Shown: positions 52,464 to 61,751 of the stretch, in pieces
How positions within the stretch are numbered: the first letter of the stretch is position 1
Layout: every line of letters starts with the position of its first letter
Assembly: GCF_010501065.1 (NCBI RefSeq)
Contig: NZ_QVMM01000011.1
Span: 1 to 64,000 of the forward strand
Direction: 5' to 3'
Length of the DNA stretch: 64,000 bases
From: Dysgonomonas sp. 216
GTDB lineage: Bacteria > Bacteroidota > Bacteroidia > Bacteroidales > Dysgonomonadaceae
Program-made: the position numbers and the translations under genes
The notes under the pieces: model-generated
What the model was told of the DNA's origin: nothing
Databases searched by the model: none
Seen by the model: the letters and a program-made list of their open reading frames with translations, nothing else

Positions 52464-52997
52464 ATGAAAAAAGTATTATATTCAATAATCCTGCTTTGTG
52501 CTACAATTAACATATCAGCGCAGGATATTAGTAAAAAGTATTTGTCGCGGATACACAATGATGGTTATCTATATTTCATATACCCAATGGAGGGGTTTTC
52601 GACAAATGATACGAAAGCAAAAAAAGACATGGTATTTGATATAACATACCTGACTACACGCGATTCCGTTACTTATAATTTTACATATTATACAAAAGAA
52701 GCCTCGCCGACAGATTCGGTATTTATATTATTGCCCGATAACGAACGCTCTTATGTCGAAAGCACAATGTTTTACGTAGAGCCTAAGAGAAAGAACTGGG
52801 AACAAAGAGCATCTTTATCTATACCTGCGGAGTTTCTCAATAAAATGTATGAAAACGATTTACCCTACAAAGTATTAGTTCACTCGAAAGGTAATTCGTA
52901 CTTGTATACAATGAAAGAAAAGGATTGGAAAAAACAGTCTGCTATTGTTCGAAAAATTCTCGAATCGATAAAGTACTCTGTCGAATTTCAAAAATAA
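52464..52997 (+). CDS. Secreted protein of unknown function
   Basis: A 177-residue protein from the ATG at 52464 (MKKVLYSIILLCATINISAQ), with a clear signal peptide of about 20 residues. The mature part looks like a beta-sandwich without conserved catalytic motifs; it includes RIHNDGYLYFIYPMEGF and ends YSVEFQK. I do not recognise a family. A TATATTTG box ends only 6 nt before the ATG, so the mRNA may be nearly leaderless. The next gene starts 44 nt later. Confidence 0.8.
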   Translation: MKKVLYSIILLCATINISAQDISKKYLSRIHNDGYLYFIYPMEGFSTNDTKAKKDMVFDITYLTTRDSVTYNFTYYTKEASPTDSVFILLPDNERSYVESTMFYVEPKRKNWEQRASLSIPAEFLNKMYENDLPYKVLVHSKGNSYLYTMKEKDWKKQSAIVRKILESIKYSVEFQK

Positions 52998-53041
52998 ACT
53001 TTTCTTATTTCGGTCTTTTATAAAAAACTAACTTTAGATTA

Positions 53042-53623
53042 ATGATACAAATAGATGATGCTATAGTAGCCCTTGATGTAATTGAAGAAAACTTTATATG
53101 CGATTTAGCTACGTGTAAAGGAATATGTTGTGTAGAGGGTGATTCGGGTGCTCCACTCGAATTTGACGAAGTGAAAAAGCTGGAGGAGCTATTGCCTGTG
53201 GTGTGGGACGATTTGTCGCCCGAAGCTCAACGTATAATAAAAGCACAAGGTGTTGCCTATAAAGACACCGATGGCGAAATGGTAACATCTATTGTGAATG
53301 ATAAAGATTGTGTGTTTACATGTTACGATAAAAGCGGAGTATGTATGTGTGCAATAGAAAAAGCCTTTAAAGAAGGACGTACTGATTTTTACAAACCCAT
53401 ATCGTGCCATTTATACCCGATAAGATTACAGCGTTACCGCGATTTTACCGCAGTAAATTATCATCGGTGGAGAGTATGCAAAGCAGCAGTAGCATTGGGT
53501 GATAGAGAGGGTGTGCGTGTATATCAGTTTTTAAAAGAACCACTTATAAGGCGGTTCGGAGAATTGTGGTATAACGAACTGTGTATTGCGGTGGAAGAAT
53601 ATAAAAAAATGCAAGGTCGTTAA
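53042..53623 (+). CDS. DUF3109-family Cys-rich protein
   Basis: A 193-residue cytoplasmic protein of the DUF3109 family, with a cysteine pattern suited to metal or cluster binding: CDLATCKGICC (about 20-30), CVFTCYDKSGVCMC (about 90-103) and ISCHLYPIR (about 120). It resembles the YkgJ-type zinc/iron-chelating cluster family. Function not established. Confidence 0.88.
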   Translation: MIQIDDAIVALDVIEENFICDLATCKGICCVEGDSGAPLEFDEVKKLEELLPVVWDDLSPEAQRIIKAQGVAYKDTDGEMVTSIVNDKDCVFTCYDKSGVCMCAIEKAFKEGRTDFYKPISCHLYPIRLQRYRDFTAVNYHRWRVCKAAVALGDREGVRVYQFLKEPLIRRFGELWYNELCIAVEEYKKMQGR

Positions 53624-53681
53624 ACTTTTAAAAAGCTCTGGTGTTTAAATATCATATAAATGTTTTTAAAATTTAGAGATT

Positions 53682-54131
53682 ATGAAAAAGATTTTAGGTT
53701 TAGCATTGGTTGTTTGTACATCGGTAGGTTTATTGAGTTGCTCGGGATCGTCAAAAAAAGATACTGAAACTATAATAACAGAATCGGAAGTAATAGAGGG
53801 GATTCATACTGCAAAAAATTCATTGGATTATAAAGGTACATATATAGGCGTATTGCCATGTGCCGATTGCGACAGTATAAATGTTACCATAGAGTTGGGC
53901 GACAGCAATTACACCAAAACAGATGTTTACAATAAAAATGGAAAAACAACAAATGCAGAGGTGAAAGGAACTTATGCATGGGAGGCAGACGGAAATAATA
54001 TTATATTGAATGGTGTAACAGATGCTCCTAATAAATACTTTGTTGGTGAAAATACTTTGACTCAACGTGACATGAGCGGAAATGAAATAACAGGAGATTT
54101 GGCTTCGATGTACACGTTGAAGAAAAAATAA
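53682..54131 (+). CDS. NlpE-like lipoprotein (copper resistance NlpE N-terminal domain)
   Basis: A 149-residue lipoprotein with lipobox LLSC (Cys at about 20) and the NlpE N-terminal domain, recognised by YIGVLPCADCDSINVTIEL (Cys pair CADC at about 60-63) and the later strand pattern. In E. coli NlpE senses envelope stress and copper; here only the N-terminal domain is present. The RND efflux genes follow after a terminator. Confidence 0.88.
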   Translation: MKKILGLALVVCTSVGLLSCSGSSKKDTETIITESEVIEGIHTAKNSLDYKGTYIGVLPCADCDSINVTIELGDSNYTKTDVYNKNGKTTNAEVKGTYAWEADGNNIILNGVTDAPNKYFVGENTLTQRDMSGNEITGDLASMYTLKKK

Positions 54132-54170
54132 AAGAATATAGGTCTAAGAATAGTTGTTTACATGTAAAAA

Positions 54171-54200
54171 AAGGAGGTATTCGCATAGGAATATCTCCTT
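54171..54200 (+). terminator. Terminator of the NlpE-like gene
   Basis: AAGGAGGTATTC (54171-54182) pairs with GAATATCTCCTT (54189-54200), one G-T wobble, followed by CTCTTTGTT. Confidence 0.7.
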
Positions 54201-54321
54201 CTCTTTGTTAAAATGATTGAATATTTCTGAATAAAACAGAAAAAGCGGGAATGTGATTAAACTTTCTTTCTTTTTTTAGTTCAATAATCAGAATGTACTA
54301 GAAACGCGCTATATTAACCTC

Positions 54322-55434
54322 ATGAGTAAGAAAACTAAAATCGTACTAATAATTATTATTGTTCTGTTTATAGCCGGTATGGCTTTGTTTCCGGTAATAA
54401 AAAACAGTATAAGTTCTACTAACGATTCAGATACTTTGTCTCCGGATGTAAGTACAAGTGCAAGAAGTGGAGGTAAAAAACCTGCATTAAATGTTAACGC
54501 CATGGTGTTGACATACGAAAGTTTGAATGATGTTTTTAAAATAAAAGGATGGTTAATACCCGACGAAGAGGTAAGCCTTTCGTTTGAAACTTCGGGAAAG
54601 ATAACCGACATTTATTTTAAGGAAGGTACATCGGTGAAGAAAGGTACTTTGTTGGCTAAAGTGAACGATAAACCTTTGCAGGCCGAGTTAAAGAAGCTTG
54701 AGGCTCAAATTCCTTTGGCTACAGATCGGGTATTCAGGCAGAAATCATTGTTAGAGAAAGATGCAGTAAGTCAGGAGGCTTATGAGCAAGTAAATACTGA
54801 ACTTGAGAAATTGAATGCCGATATTGAGTTAGTTAAGGCTCGTATTGCTCAAACCGAATTGAGGGCTCCATTTGATGGCGTTATCGGATTAAGACAAGTT
54901 AGCGAGGGTACTTATGCGTCGCCCACAACTGTAATTTCACGATTGACGAAAATATCGCCTCTTAAGATGGAATTTTCGGTTAATGAAAAGCAGGCAGCTT
55001 TTATAAAGGCTGGAGTACCATTGACTTTTACAGTAGACAATGATAACAATGTATATAAAGCTACAGTTTATGCAGTAGAGTCGAGCCTCGATCTGTCAAC
55101 ATTTACATTGTTGGCTCGGGCTATATATCCGAATACTAATGGAAAACTTAAACCCGGATATTCGGCTAGTATAGAAGTTAGACTGGATGAAATAAAAAAT
55201 ACAATTGTTATTCCAAGTATATCGTCAGTTGCCGAATTAGGACGTGATATTGCTTACATATACCGCAACGGGAAAGCTCATCAAGTTGAGTTGTCTAAAG
55301 GGATGAGGACGGCATCGTCGTTACAGGTTCTCGAAGGTTTAAATGTTGGCGATACATTATTAGTTACCGGAGTTATGCAGTTGAGAAATGGCATGCCTGT
55401 CACAATTGATAAATTTATAAAGAATAATCAGTAA
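54322..55434 (+). CDS. RND efflux periplasmic adaptor (membrane fusion protein)
   Basis: A 370-residue adaptor linking an inner-membrane RND pump to an outer-membrane channel. It has an N-terminal membrane anchor (about 8-25), a biotinyl/lipoyl-like motif region (GKITDIYFKEGTSVKKGTLL, about 92-111), a helical hairpin and the matching lipoyl half (FDGVIGLRQVSEGTYASP), then beta-barrel and membrane-proximal domains. It is followed 138 nt later by the RND permease and then the OMF, in the order A-B-C. Confidence 0.94.
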   Translation: MSKKTKIVLIIIIVLFIAGMALFPVIKNSISSTNDSDTLSPDVSTSARSGGKKPALNVNAMVLTYESLNDVFKIKGWLIPDEEVSLSFETSGKITDIYFKEGTSVKKGTLLAKVNDKPLQAELKKLEAQIPLATDRVFRQKSLLEKDAVSQEAYEQVNTELEKLNADIELVKARIAQTELRAPFDGVIGLRQVSEGTYASPTTVISRLTKISPLKMEFSVNEKQAAFIKAGVPLTFTVDNDNNVYKATVYAVESSLDLSTFTLLARAIYPNTNGKLKPGYSASIEVRLDEIKNTIVIPSISSVAELGRDIAYIYRNGKAHQVELSKGMRTASSLQVLEGLNVGDTLLVTGVMQLRNGMPVTIDKFIKNNQ

Positions 55435-55572
55435 TCAGGGTTGTTTACTATCCTTCAATCATAGTGTTTAATTACATGTATTTTTTGAATTATAACTAGT
55501 TTCCACTACTATAATTGTCAAAATAATAAAAAGGTCTCTGCGGCCTTAAAACAAAAGCAATAGCTGAATTTT

Positions 55573-58500
55573 ATGACTATATCAGAAATAAGCATACGGC
55601 GCCCGGTGCTGTCAACAGTATTTGTTCTTATTATATTTTTATTAGGTATTATCGGATATACTTATCTTGGAGTAAGGGAGTTCCCGAATGTTGATAATCC
55701 TATTATTACGGTAAATGTAACTTATCCGGGGGCTAATGCCGAGGTTATAGAAAATCAGATAACAGAGCCTTTAGAACAAAATATAAATGGTATTCCGGGA
55801 ATCCGATCATTGTCAAGCTCCAGTAGTCAGGGATCGGCCCGTATTACAGTAGAATTTGAATTGAGTGTAGATTTGGAGACTGCGGCAAATGATGTTCGGG
55901 ATAAGGTGTCGCGGGCACAGCGTTATTTACCTCGCGATGCAGATCCACCTACAGTTTCGAAGGCTGATGCTGATGCCAGTCCGATTATACAGATAACAGT
56001 GCAGAGCGAAAATCGTTCGTTATTGGAGTTAAGTGAAATAGCGGAACTCACTGTAAAGGAACGTCTGCAAACAATTCCGAATGTAAGTGCTGTTGAAATT
56101 TGGGGCGAGAATCGTTATGCTATGCGCTTGTGGCTCGATCCATTAAAAATGGCCGCCTATGGAATAACTCCAATGGATGTAAAGAATGCTATTGACCAGG
56201 AGAATGTGGAGTTACCATCGGGTACAATTGAAGGAGACAATCTGGAACTTTCGATCCGGACATCGGGATTAATGCAAAGCCCCGAAGAATTTAATCAACT
56301 TATAATAAAGGAAGATAATTATAATGTTGTACGTTTCAGGGATATTGGCAGGGCTGAACTTGATACCGAAAATCGTAAAAATATTATGCGCCGCAATGGT
56401 GTGCCTATGGTTAGTACGGTTATTTTGCCACAACCGGGGGCAAATCAGATTGAGATATCAGACGAAGTGAAGCTGCGTTTGGAACAAATGAAAAAAGATT
56501 TACCCGAGGATGTTCATCTGGATATAGCATTCGATAATACGAAGTTTATAAGGGCTTCGATTGATGAGGTTGAAGAAACTATATATGTTGCCTTTGCACT
56601 TGTTGTGTTGGTTATATTCTTTTTCCTTCGCGATTGGCGTGTTACACTTGTTCCTTGTGTTGTTATTCCTGTATCTTTGGTTGGTGCATTTTTTATAATG
56701 TATCTTGCTGGTTTTTCTATAAATGTTTTATCTATGCTTGCGGTTGTACTAGCCGTTGGGCTTGTGGTTGATGATGCGATTGTTGTTACCGAGAATATTT
56801 ATCTGAAAATAGAAAGTGGAATGAGGCCGCTTCAGGCGGGTATTGAGGGCTCGAAAGAGATATTTTTTGCTGTAATATCTACAACAATAACACTGGTTGC
56901 CGTGTTTTTCCCGATTGTGTTTTTGGAGGGTATGACCGGGCGGTTATTTAGGGAGTTTAGTATTGTAATATCGGGTGCTGTTATTATTTCGTCATTTGTT
57001 GCTCTTACTTTTACGCCAATGTTGGCTTCGAAATTATTGAAGAAGACGGATCGCCCTAATTGGTTTTACCGTAAAACCGAACCATTTTTCAGAGGCTTGA
57101 ATTCTATATATCACAAAGCTTTAAGCTACTTTCTTGTACATAAAATAATAGCATTGCCCATTATTATTATAACCTTAGGTGTAATCGGGTATTTTATGTC
57201 AGTTATCCCTTCCGAAATGGCTCCTTTGGAAGATCGTTCGCAAATAGTTGTTCGAACTTCGGCTCCTGAGGGTGCAACATTCGAATTTTTAAGAGATTAT
57301 AATGATCGTATAGCAGAGATTGCAGACTCTGTTATTCCTGAGAGAGAAACGAATATAAATCTGTCACGGAGCGGTTTTGGTATGATTCGAATTATGCTAC
57401 CTGATATAAAAGATCGTAAACGCAGTCAGATGGAAATTGCAGATGAATTGTCGAGTGCATTGCGGAAGGAAACAGGAGCGAGGGCATTTGTTCAACAACA
57501 GTCTACTTTTGGAGGGCGGCGGTCTCGAATGCCTATTCAATATGTATTACAGGCTCCGAATATTGAAAAACTACAAGAGTTTATTCCTTTGTTTATGCAG
57601 AGAGTGAATGAAAGTCCTAAATTTCAGATGACGGACGTGAATCTTAAATTTACAAAGCCCGAAACAAAGGTTAATATAGATAGAGAAAAGGCGGCTTTAT
57701 TAGGTGTGAGTACTCGCGATATTGGGCAAACATTACAATATGCACTTAGCGGACAGCGCATGGGGTATTTTTATATGAATGGAAAACAGTATCAGATATT
57801 GGGCGAAATAAACCGCCAGCAGCGTAATACTCCTCTCGATTTGAAAACTATTTATCTGAAAAATGCTACGGGAAATATGATTCAGATGGATAATCTGGTA
57901 GAATTGGAAGAGAGTGTTGCCCCGCCTCAACTTTACAGGTATAATCGTTTCAACTCGGCAACGATATCGGCTGGTATGACTCCGGGAGTAAGTATGGGCG
58001 AGGCTTTGGACGAGATGGATAATATTGCAAAAGAGATATTAGACGAGTCGTTCCGTACAGCTTTGGATGGAGACTCGAAAGATTATAGGGAGAGTTCGTC
58101 CAGTCTTATGTTTGCTTTTGGATTAGCGGTAATCCTTATCTTCCTTATACTGGCTGCCCAGTTCGAAAGTTTTAAAGATCCGTTTGTTATTATGCTTACA
58201 GTACCGTTGGCTATTGCAGGGGCGCTGGCTTTTATGTATAGTAGGGATATTACAATGAATATATTTAGCCAGATTGGTATTATTATGCTGATAGGTTTGG
58301 TTGCCAAGAATGGAATTCTGATTGTTGAATTTGCGAATCAACGACAGGAGGCCGGAATGAATAAACTTGATGCAATACAAGGTGCAGCAGTTCAGCGTTT
58401 ACGCCCAATTCTTATGACAAGCTTTTCTACTATTTTGGGACTTATACCATTGGCATATGCCAGTGCCGAAGGTGCAAATGGGCGTATAGCTATGGGGGTT

Positions 58501-58626
58501 GCTGTAATCGGAGGTATGTTAGTGTCTACTTTCCTTACTATTTTTATTGTACCGGCTATGTATATGTATATATCGACAGACAGGTCGAAGCGTGATGCCA
58601 AAATGAAAAGTAAAGATCAGAATTAG
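55573..58626 (+). CDS. RND efflux transporter permease
   Basis: A 1017-residue proton-driven efflux pump of the HAE1/AcrB type. It begins ISEISIRRPVLSTV and has two copies of six helices with large periplasmic loops. The proton-relay Asp pair is present in VGLVVDDAIVVTEN (D400, D401). The substrate is probably hydrophobic or amphiphilic toxins. It sits between its adaptor and the outer-membrane channel gene; the latter starts 4 nt after this stop, so they are coupled. Confidence 0.96.
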   Translation: MTISEISIRRPVLSTVFVLIIFLLGIIGYTYLGVREFPNVDNPIITVNVTYPGANAEVIENQITEPLEQNINGIPGIRSLSSSSSQGSARITVEFELSVDLETAANDVRDKVSRAQRYLPRDADPPTVSKADADASPIIQITVQSENRSLLELSEIAELTVKERLQTIPNVSAVEIWGENRYAMRLWLDPLKMAAYGITPMDVKNAIDQENVELPSGTIEGDNLELSIRTSGLMQSPEEFNQLIIKEDNYNVVRFRDIGRAELDTENRKNIMRRNGVPMVSTVILPQPGANQIEISDEVKLRLEQMKKDLPEDVHLDIAFDNTKFIRASIDEVEETIYVAFALVVLVIFFFLRDWRVTLVPCVVIPVSLVGAFFIMYLAGFSINVLSMLAVVLAVGLVVDDAIVVTENIYLKIESGMRPLQAGIEGSKEIFFAVISTTITLVAVFFPIVFLEGMTGRLFREFSIVISGAVIISSFVALTFTPMLASKLLKKTDRPNWFYRKTEPFFRGLNSIYHKALSYFLVHKIIALPIIIITLGVIGYFMSVIPSEMAPLEDRSQIVVRTSAPEGATFEFLRDYNDRIAEIADSVIPERETNINLSRSGFGMIRIMLPDIKDRKRSQMEIADELSSALRKETGARAFVQQQSTFGGRRSRMPIQYVLQAPNIEKLQEFIPLFMQRVNESPKFQMTDVNLKFTKPETKVNIDREKAALLGVSTRDIGQTLQYALSGQRMGYFYMNGKQYQILGEINRQQRNTPLDLKTIYLKNATGNMIQMDNLVELEESVAPPQLYRYNRFNSATISAGMTPGVSMGEALDEMDNIAKEILDESFRTALDGDSKDYRESSSSLMFAFGLAVILIFLILAAQFESFKDPFVIMLTVPLAIAGALAFMYSRDITMNIFSQIGIIMLIGLVAKNGILIVEFANQRQEAGMNKLDAIQGAAVQRLRPILMTSFSTILGLIPLAYASAEGANGRIAMGVAVIGGMLVSTFLTIFIVPAMYMYISTDRSKRDAKMKSKDQN

Positions 58627-58630
58627 AACA

Positions 58631-59947
58631 ATGAAAAAAATAATAATATTATTACTGGTAACAAGTCTCGGAAGTGTATCTGATGCTCAGTCTGTTTTAA
58701 CATTAAAAAGAGGCATTGAATTGGGACTCGAAAAAAACTACGAAATACAGATAGTTCGAAACCAACAGCAAATATTAGATAATGATGTGACTATAGGAAA
58801 TGCCGGATATTTGCCAACGCTTGACTTGTCGACAGGCTACTCTGGTACGATTAATAATACCGATCAGCGTAAGCCTACAGGAGAAACCGTATCGAACGAT
58901 GGTGTACATAACCAGACGTTAAACGCAGGCGTAAATTTAAACTGGACAATATTTGATGGCTTTAATATACAAGCAAATCATAGTCGGCTAAAAGAACTTA
59001 AATTGAGGGGTGAGTTAAATACTCGGCTAACTGTCGAAGATTTTATATCTCAGTTTACTACGGCTTATTATAATTATATAAAACAAACCATTAGCTTGAA
59101 AAACCTTAAATACGCAGTATTATTGTCGAAGGAGCGAGTGAGGATTGTTGAAGCACGCCATAATATAGGAACAGCATCTATGCTCGAATTGCAACAGGCA
59201 CGGGTCGATTATAATACCGATAATTCGAAACTCATAAAACAACACGAGGTATTATATACTTTGCGTACCCGGTTGAATGAAATGATAGTTTCGGATAATA
59301 TTGATAACAAATTAACTCTTGCCGATACTTTAATATCTTTTAATCCATTGCTTAACAAGGAAGAAATATTAGATAAAGCACTTCGTATTAATACAGAGCT
59401 ATTGTTAGCTCAGAAGGAAGGAAGGCTAAGTCAGCTAAATCTCAGAATGTTGCAAAGCGAAAACTATCCATATCTTAAAGTGAATGCCGGGTATGGATAT
59501 ACGCAGAATGTGTACGAAACAGGAACTTATGACAGGGAGAAAAGGCTCGGTTTCAATTATGGAGTAACATTAGGATTTAATCTGTTCGATGGTTTTAACC
59601 GCAGACGTAAACAAAAGAACGCAAAATTGGAGATTGAAAATAAGCAACTGGAGTATCAGCAAACAGAGTTAGCTGTAAGAGCTGATTTTGCCAATATGTG
59701 GATGGCTTACCTGAATAATATGAAGTTGGAAGGGCAGGAAAGAGATAATTTGAAAACTGCTAGGGCAAATTTTGATATAGCGATGGATCGTTACAAATTG
59801 GGTGATTTGGCCGGAATAGAAATAAGAGAAGCACAAAATAGTTTACTCGAAGCCGAAGAGCGTTTGGTGCAGTCGCAATACGATACTAAGCTATGCGAAA
59901 TATCGTTGATGCTGATAAGCGGGCAAATAGTGAGTTATGTAGAATAA
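58631..59947 (+). CDS. TolC-family outer-membrane channel
   Basis: A 438-residue outer-membrane factor with a signal peptide (about 1-19, ending SDAQ) and two repeated OEP halves of long helices and short strands: LTLKRGIELGLEKNYEIQI at the start and DRYKLGDLAGIEIREAQNSLLEAE near the end. It completes the tripartite pump with the two genes upstream. A terminator follows. Confidence 0.94.
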   Translation: MKKIIILLLVTSLGSVSDAQSVLTLKRGIELGLEKNYEIQIVRNQQQILDNDVTIGNAGYLPTLDLSTGYSGTINNTDQRKPTGETVSNDGVHNQTLNAGVNLNWTIFDGFNIQANHSRLKELKLRGELNTRLTVEDFISQFTTAYYNYIKQTISLKNLKYAVLLSKERVRIVEARHNIGTASMLELQQARVDYNTDNSKLIKQHEVLYTLRTRLNEMIVSDNIDNKLTLADTLISFNPLLNKEEILDKALRINTELLLAQKEGRLSQLNLRMLQSENYPYLKVNAGYGYTQNVYETGTYDREKRLGFNYGVTLGFNLFDGFNRRRKQKNAKLEIENKQLEYQQTELAVRADFANMWMAYLNNMKLEGQERDNLKTARANFDIAMDRYKLGDLAGIEIREAQNSLLEAEERLVQSQYDTKLCEISLMLISGQIVSYVE

Positions 59948-59971
59948 ATGACCATTTGTGCTAATAAACAT

Positions 59972-59997
59972 AAAGAGGCTTATGGCTTCTTTTTTTT
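59972..59997 (+). terminator. Terminator of the first RND operon
   Basis: AAAGAGGC (59972-59979) pairs with GCTTCTTT (59985-59992), one G-T wobble, followed by TTTTT. Confidence 0.75.
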
Positions 59998-60081
59998 GTG
60001 AGAGAGTAAGATAATTATTGCTATAATACTAAATTGACCTCAAAAAGTGTTAATAAAATAAATATTTTTACATTTATATCG

Positions 60082-60111
60082 CACTTATTATAAGTGTGCT
60101 TATTATATTTG
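60082..60111 (+). promoter_or_regulatory. Promoter and palindromic operator of the marR gene
   Basis: The -7 element TATATTTG is at 60104-60111. Directly upstream, CACTTAT-t-ATAAGTG (60082-60096) is a perfect 15-nt palindrome lying between the -33 and -7 positions, where a MarR dimer would block polymerase. No strong -33 TTTG is seen. Confidence 0.6.
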
Positions 60112-60132
60112 CAGCTCAAAATAGCAGGTTAT

Positions 60133-60597
60133 ATGGAAAAAGATTGTTTTCAACCCCGGAATGCAGGCGAAGAATTTGGTTTTCTTATTTGGCAGATAAT
60201 GAAATACTGGCAAAGAGGAAAGCATCGTCTGTTAGACGAGTTTGGGATAACTGCATCGCAGATGGAAATATTGTCGGCTATTTACCATTTGAATCAAGAA
60301 GGGCAAGAAGTTCCTCAGATATTGGTTTCGAACATGACAAATGTTGACCCTATGACTACTTCTACAATAATGCGGAATCTTCAAAAAAAGAAACTGATAA
60401 GTCGTAGGGCAAGTAAGAATGATACCCGAGCCAGAGTTGTAGAAATAACTGAAAAAGGGGCAGATGTGCTTCAGAGGGCTATGGAAAAAGTTAAGGGTTC
60501 GACAGCTCAATTGCTAAAAGAAGTAGATGAAGAAGCATTGAAAACTCAGTTGAGAGAACTTTTGAATGCATTAATAAAATTAAACCAACAAAATTAA
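60133..60597 (+). CDS. MarR-family transcriptional regulator
   Basis: A 154-residue winged-helix dimer. I use the ATG at 60133 (MEKDCFQPRNAGEEFGF); the longer frame from a GTG runs through the promoter and is not real. The DNA-binding helices and wing are visible (TASQMEILSAIYH, then VDPMTTSTIMRNLQKKKLISRRASKNDTRAR with the typical D-x-R wing). It is immediately upstream of, and in the same orientation as, the second RND pump, so it probably represses the pump and itself through the palindrome at 60082-60096. Confidence 0.93.
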   Translation: MEKDCFQPRNAGEEFGFLIWQIMKYWQRGKHRLLDEFGITASQMEILSAIYHLNQEGQEVPQILVSNMTNVDPMTTSTIMRNLQKKKLISRRASKNDTRARVVEITEKGADVLQRAMEKVKGSTAQLLKEVDEEALKTQLRELLNALIKLNQQN

Positions 60598-60615
60598 TTT
60601 AATTAAATATTAGGT

Positions 60616-61716
60616 ATGAGCTTGAAAAAGGTTAGTTTAGGAATTTTTTCATTGTTATTGATGGCGTCATGTGGTAGCAAGCAAGAGCAAGCCGAAGCAC
60701 CGTTAATGGAGTATAAAACAATGGTATTAAGTGAACAGAATGCGACTTTAGAGACGTCGTATGCTGCTACTATTAAAGGACAGGAAGATATTGAGATAAG
60801 GCCTCGTATTGATGGTTTTATCGATGCTATTTATGTGGATGAAGGTTCGGTTGTAAAAAAAGGACAGACATTATTTAAAATAAATTCTCCGACAGCCGAT
60901 CAGAATATCCGTACGTCAAAAGCGCAGGTCGAAAGTGCAAAGGCAGCAGCAAAAACTGCTGAGATTAATGTAACAAGCCTTCGTCCCCTTGCGGCAAAAG
61001 GAATAATAAGTAATACTCAATTGCAAACAGCCGAAAATAGTTATGCTACGGCAATGGCTAGTGTTGCACAGGCTGAGGCTGCATTAACAAATGCACAGGC
61101 TATGCTTGGTTGGACAAACGTTTCGAGCCCTGTTGATGGAATTGTAGGAGCAATACCTTTCCGTCAAGGGAGTTTGGTAAATAATTCCAATACATTGACT
61201 ACAGTAGCAAATACTAAAAATGTGTATGTTTATTTTTCACTGAATGAGAAAGATCTGTTTAATTTGTTGAATAAATTGGATGGAAATACTCAGGCTGAGA
61301 AGATTAAAAACATGCCGGAAGTTTCGTTAGTTTTGGCAAATGGCGATAAATATCCTGAGAAAGGAAAAATATCTACTATTACAGGTCAGGTAAATGTAAG
61401 TACCGGTTCGGTAAATATGAGAGCCGATTTTCCGAATAAAGATGGTTTGCTGAGAAGCGGATTTAGCGGTAAGGTTATTATGCCTAATTATGTAGAAAAT
61501 ACATTTGTTATTCCTCAAGCATCAACATTTAAGAAACAAGATAAAGTAGTGGCTTACAAAGTTCAAGGCGACTCGGTAGTTGAAGCTATAATCTCAGTTC
61601 TTCCATTACCTGATGGTCAACAATATGTTGTTACAAATGGGCTTAATACAGGAGATCGAATTGTAACCGAAGGTTTGGCAACATTAAGTGTTGGTAAGAA
61701 AATTATAGCAAAATAA
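60616..61716 (+). CDS. RND efflux periplasmic adaptor, lipoprotein type
   Basis: A 366-residue AcrA-like adaptor with a lipoprotein signal (MASC, Cys at about 19). Lipoyl halves (GFIDAIYVDEGSVVKKGQTL and SPVDGIVGAIPFRQGSLV) flank a helical hairpin, followed by the beta-barrel domain. It is 18 nt after marR and 35 nt before the RND permease, which makes an operon marR-adaptor-permease. Confidence 0.94.
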   Translation: MSLKKVSLGIFSLLLMASCGSKQEQAEAPLMEYKTMVLSEQNATLETSYAATIKGQEDIEIRPRIDGFIDAIYVDEGSVVKKGQTLFKINSPTADQNIRTSKAQVESAKAAAKTAEINVTSLRPLAAKGIISNTQLQTAENSYATAMASVAQAEAALTNAQAMLGWTNVSSPVDGIVGAIPFRQGSLVNNSNTLTTVANTKNVYVYFSLNEKDLFNLLNKLDGNTQAEKIKNMPEVSLVLANGDKYPEKGKISTITGQVNVSTGSVNMRADFPNKDGLLRSGFSGKVIMPNYVENTFVIPQASTFKKQDKVVAYKVQGDSVVEAIISVLPLPDGQQYVVTNGLNTGDRIVTEGLATLSVGKKIIAK

Positions 61717-61751
61717 GTCAATTATTCAGATCATAATAAAAAATATATACA

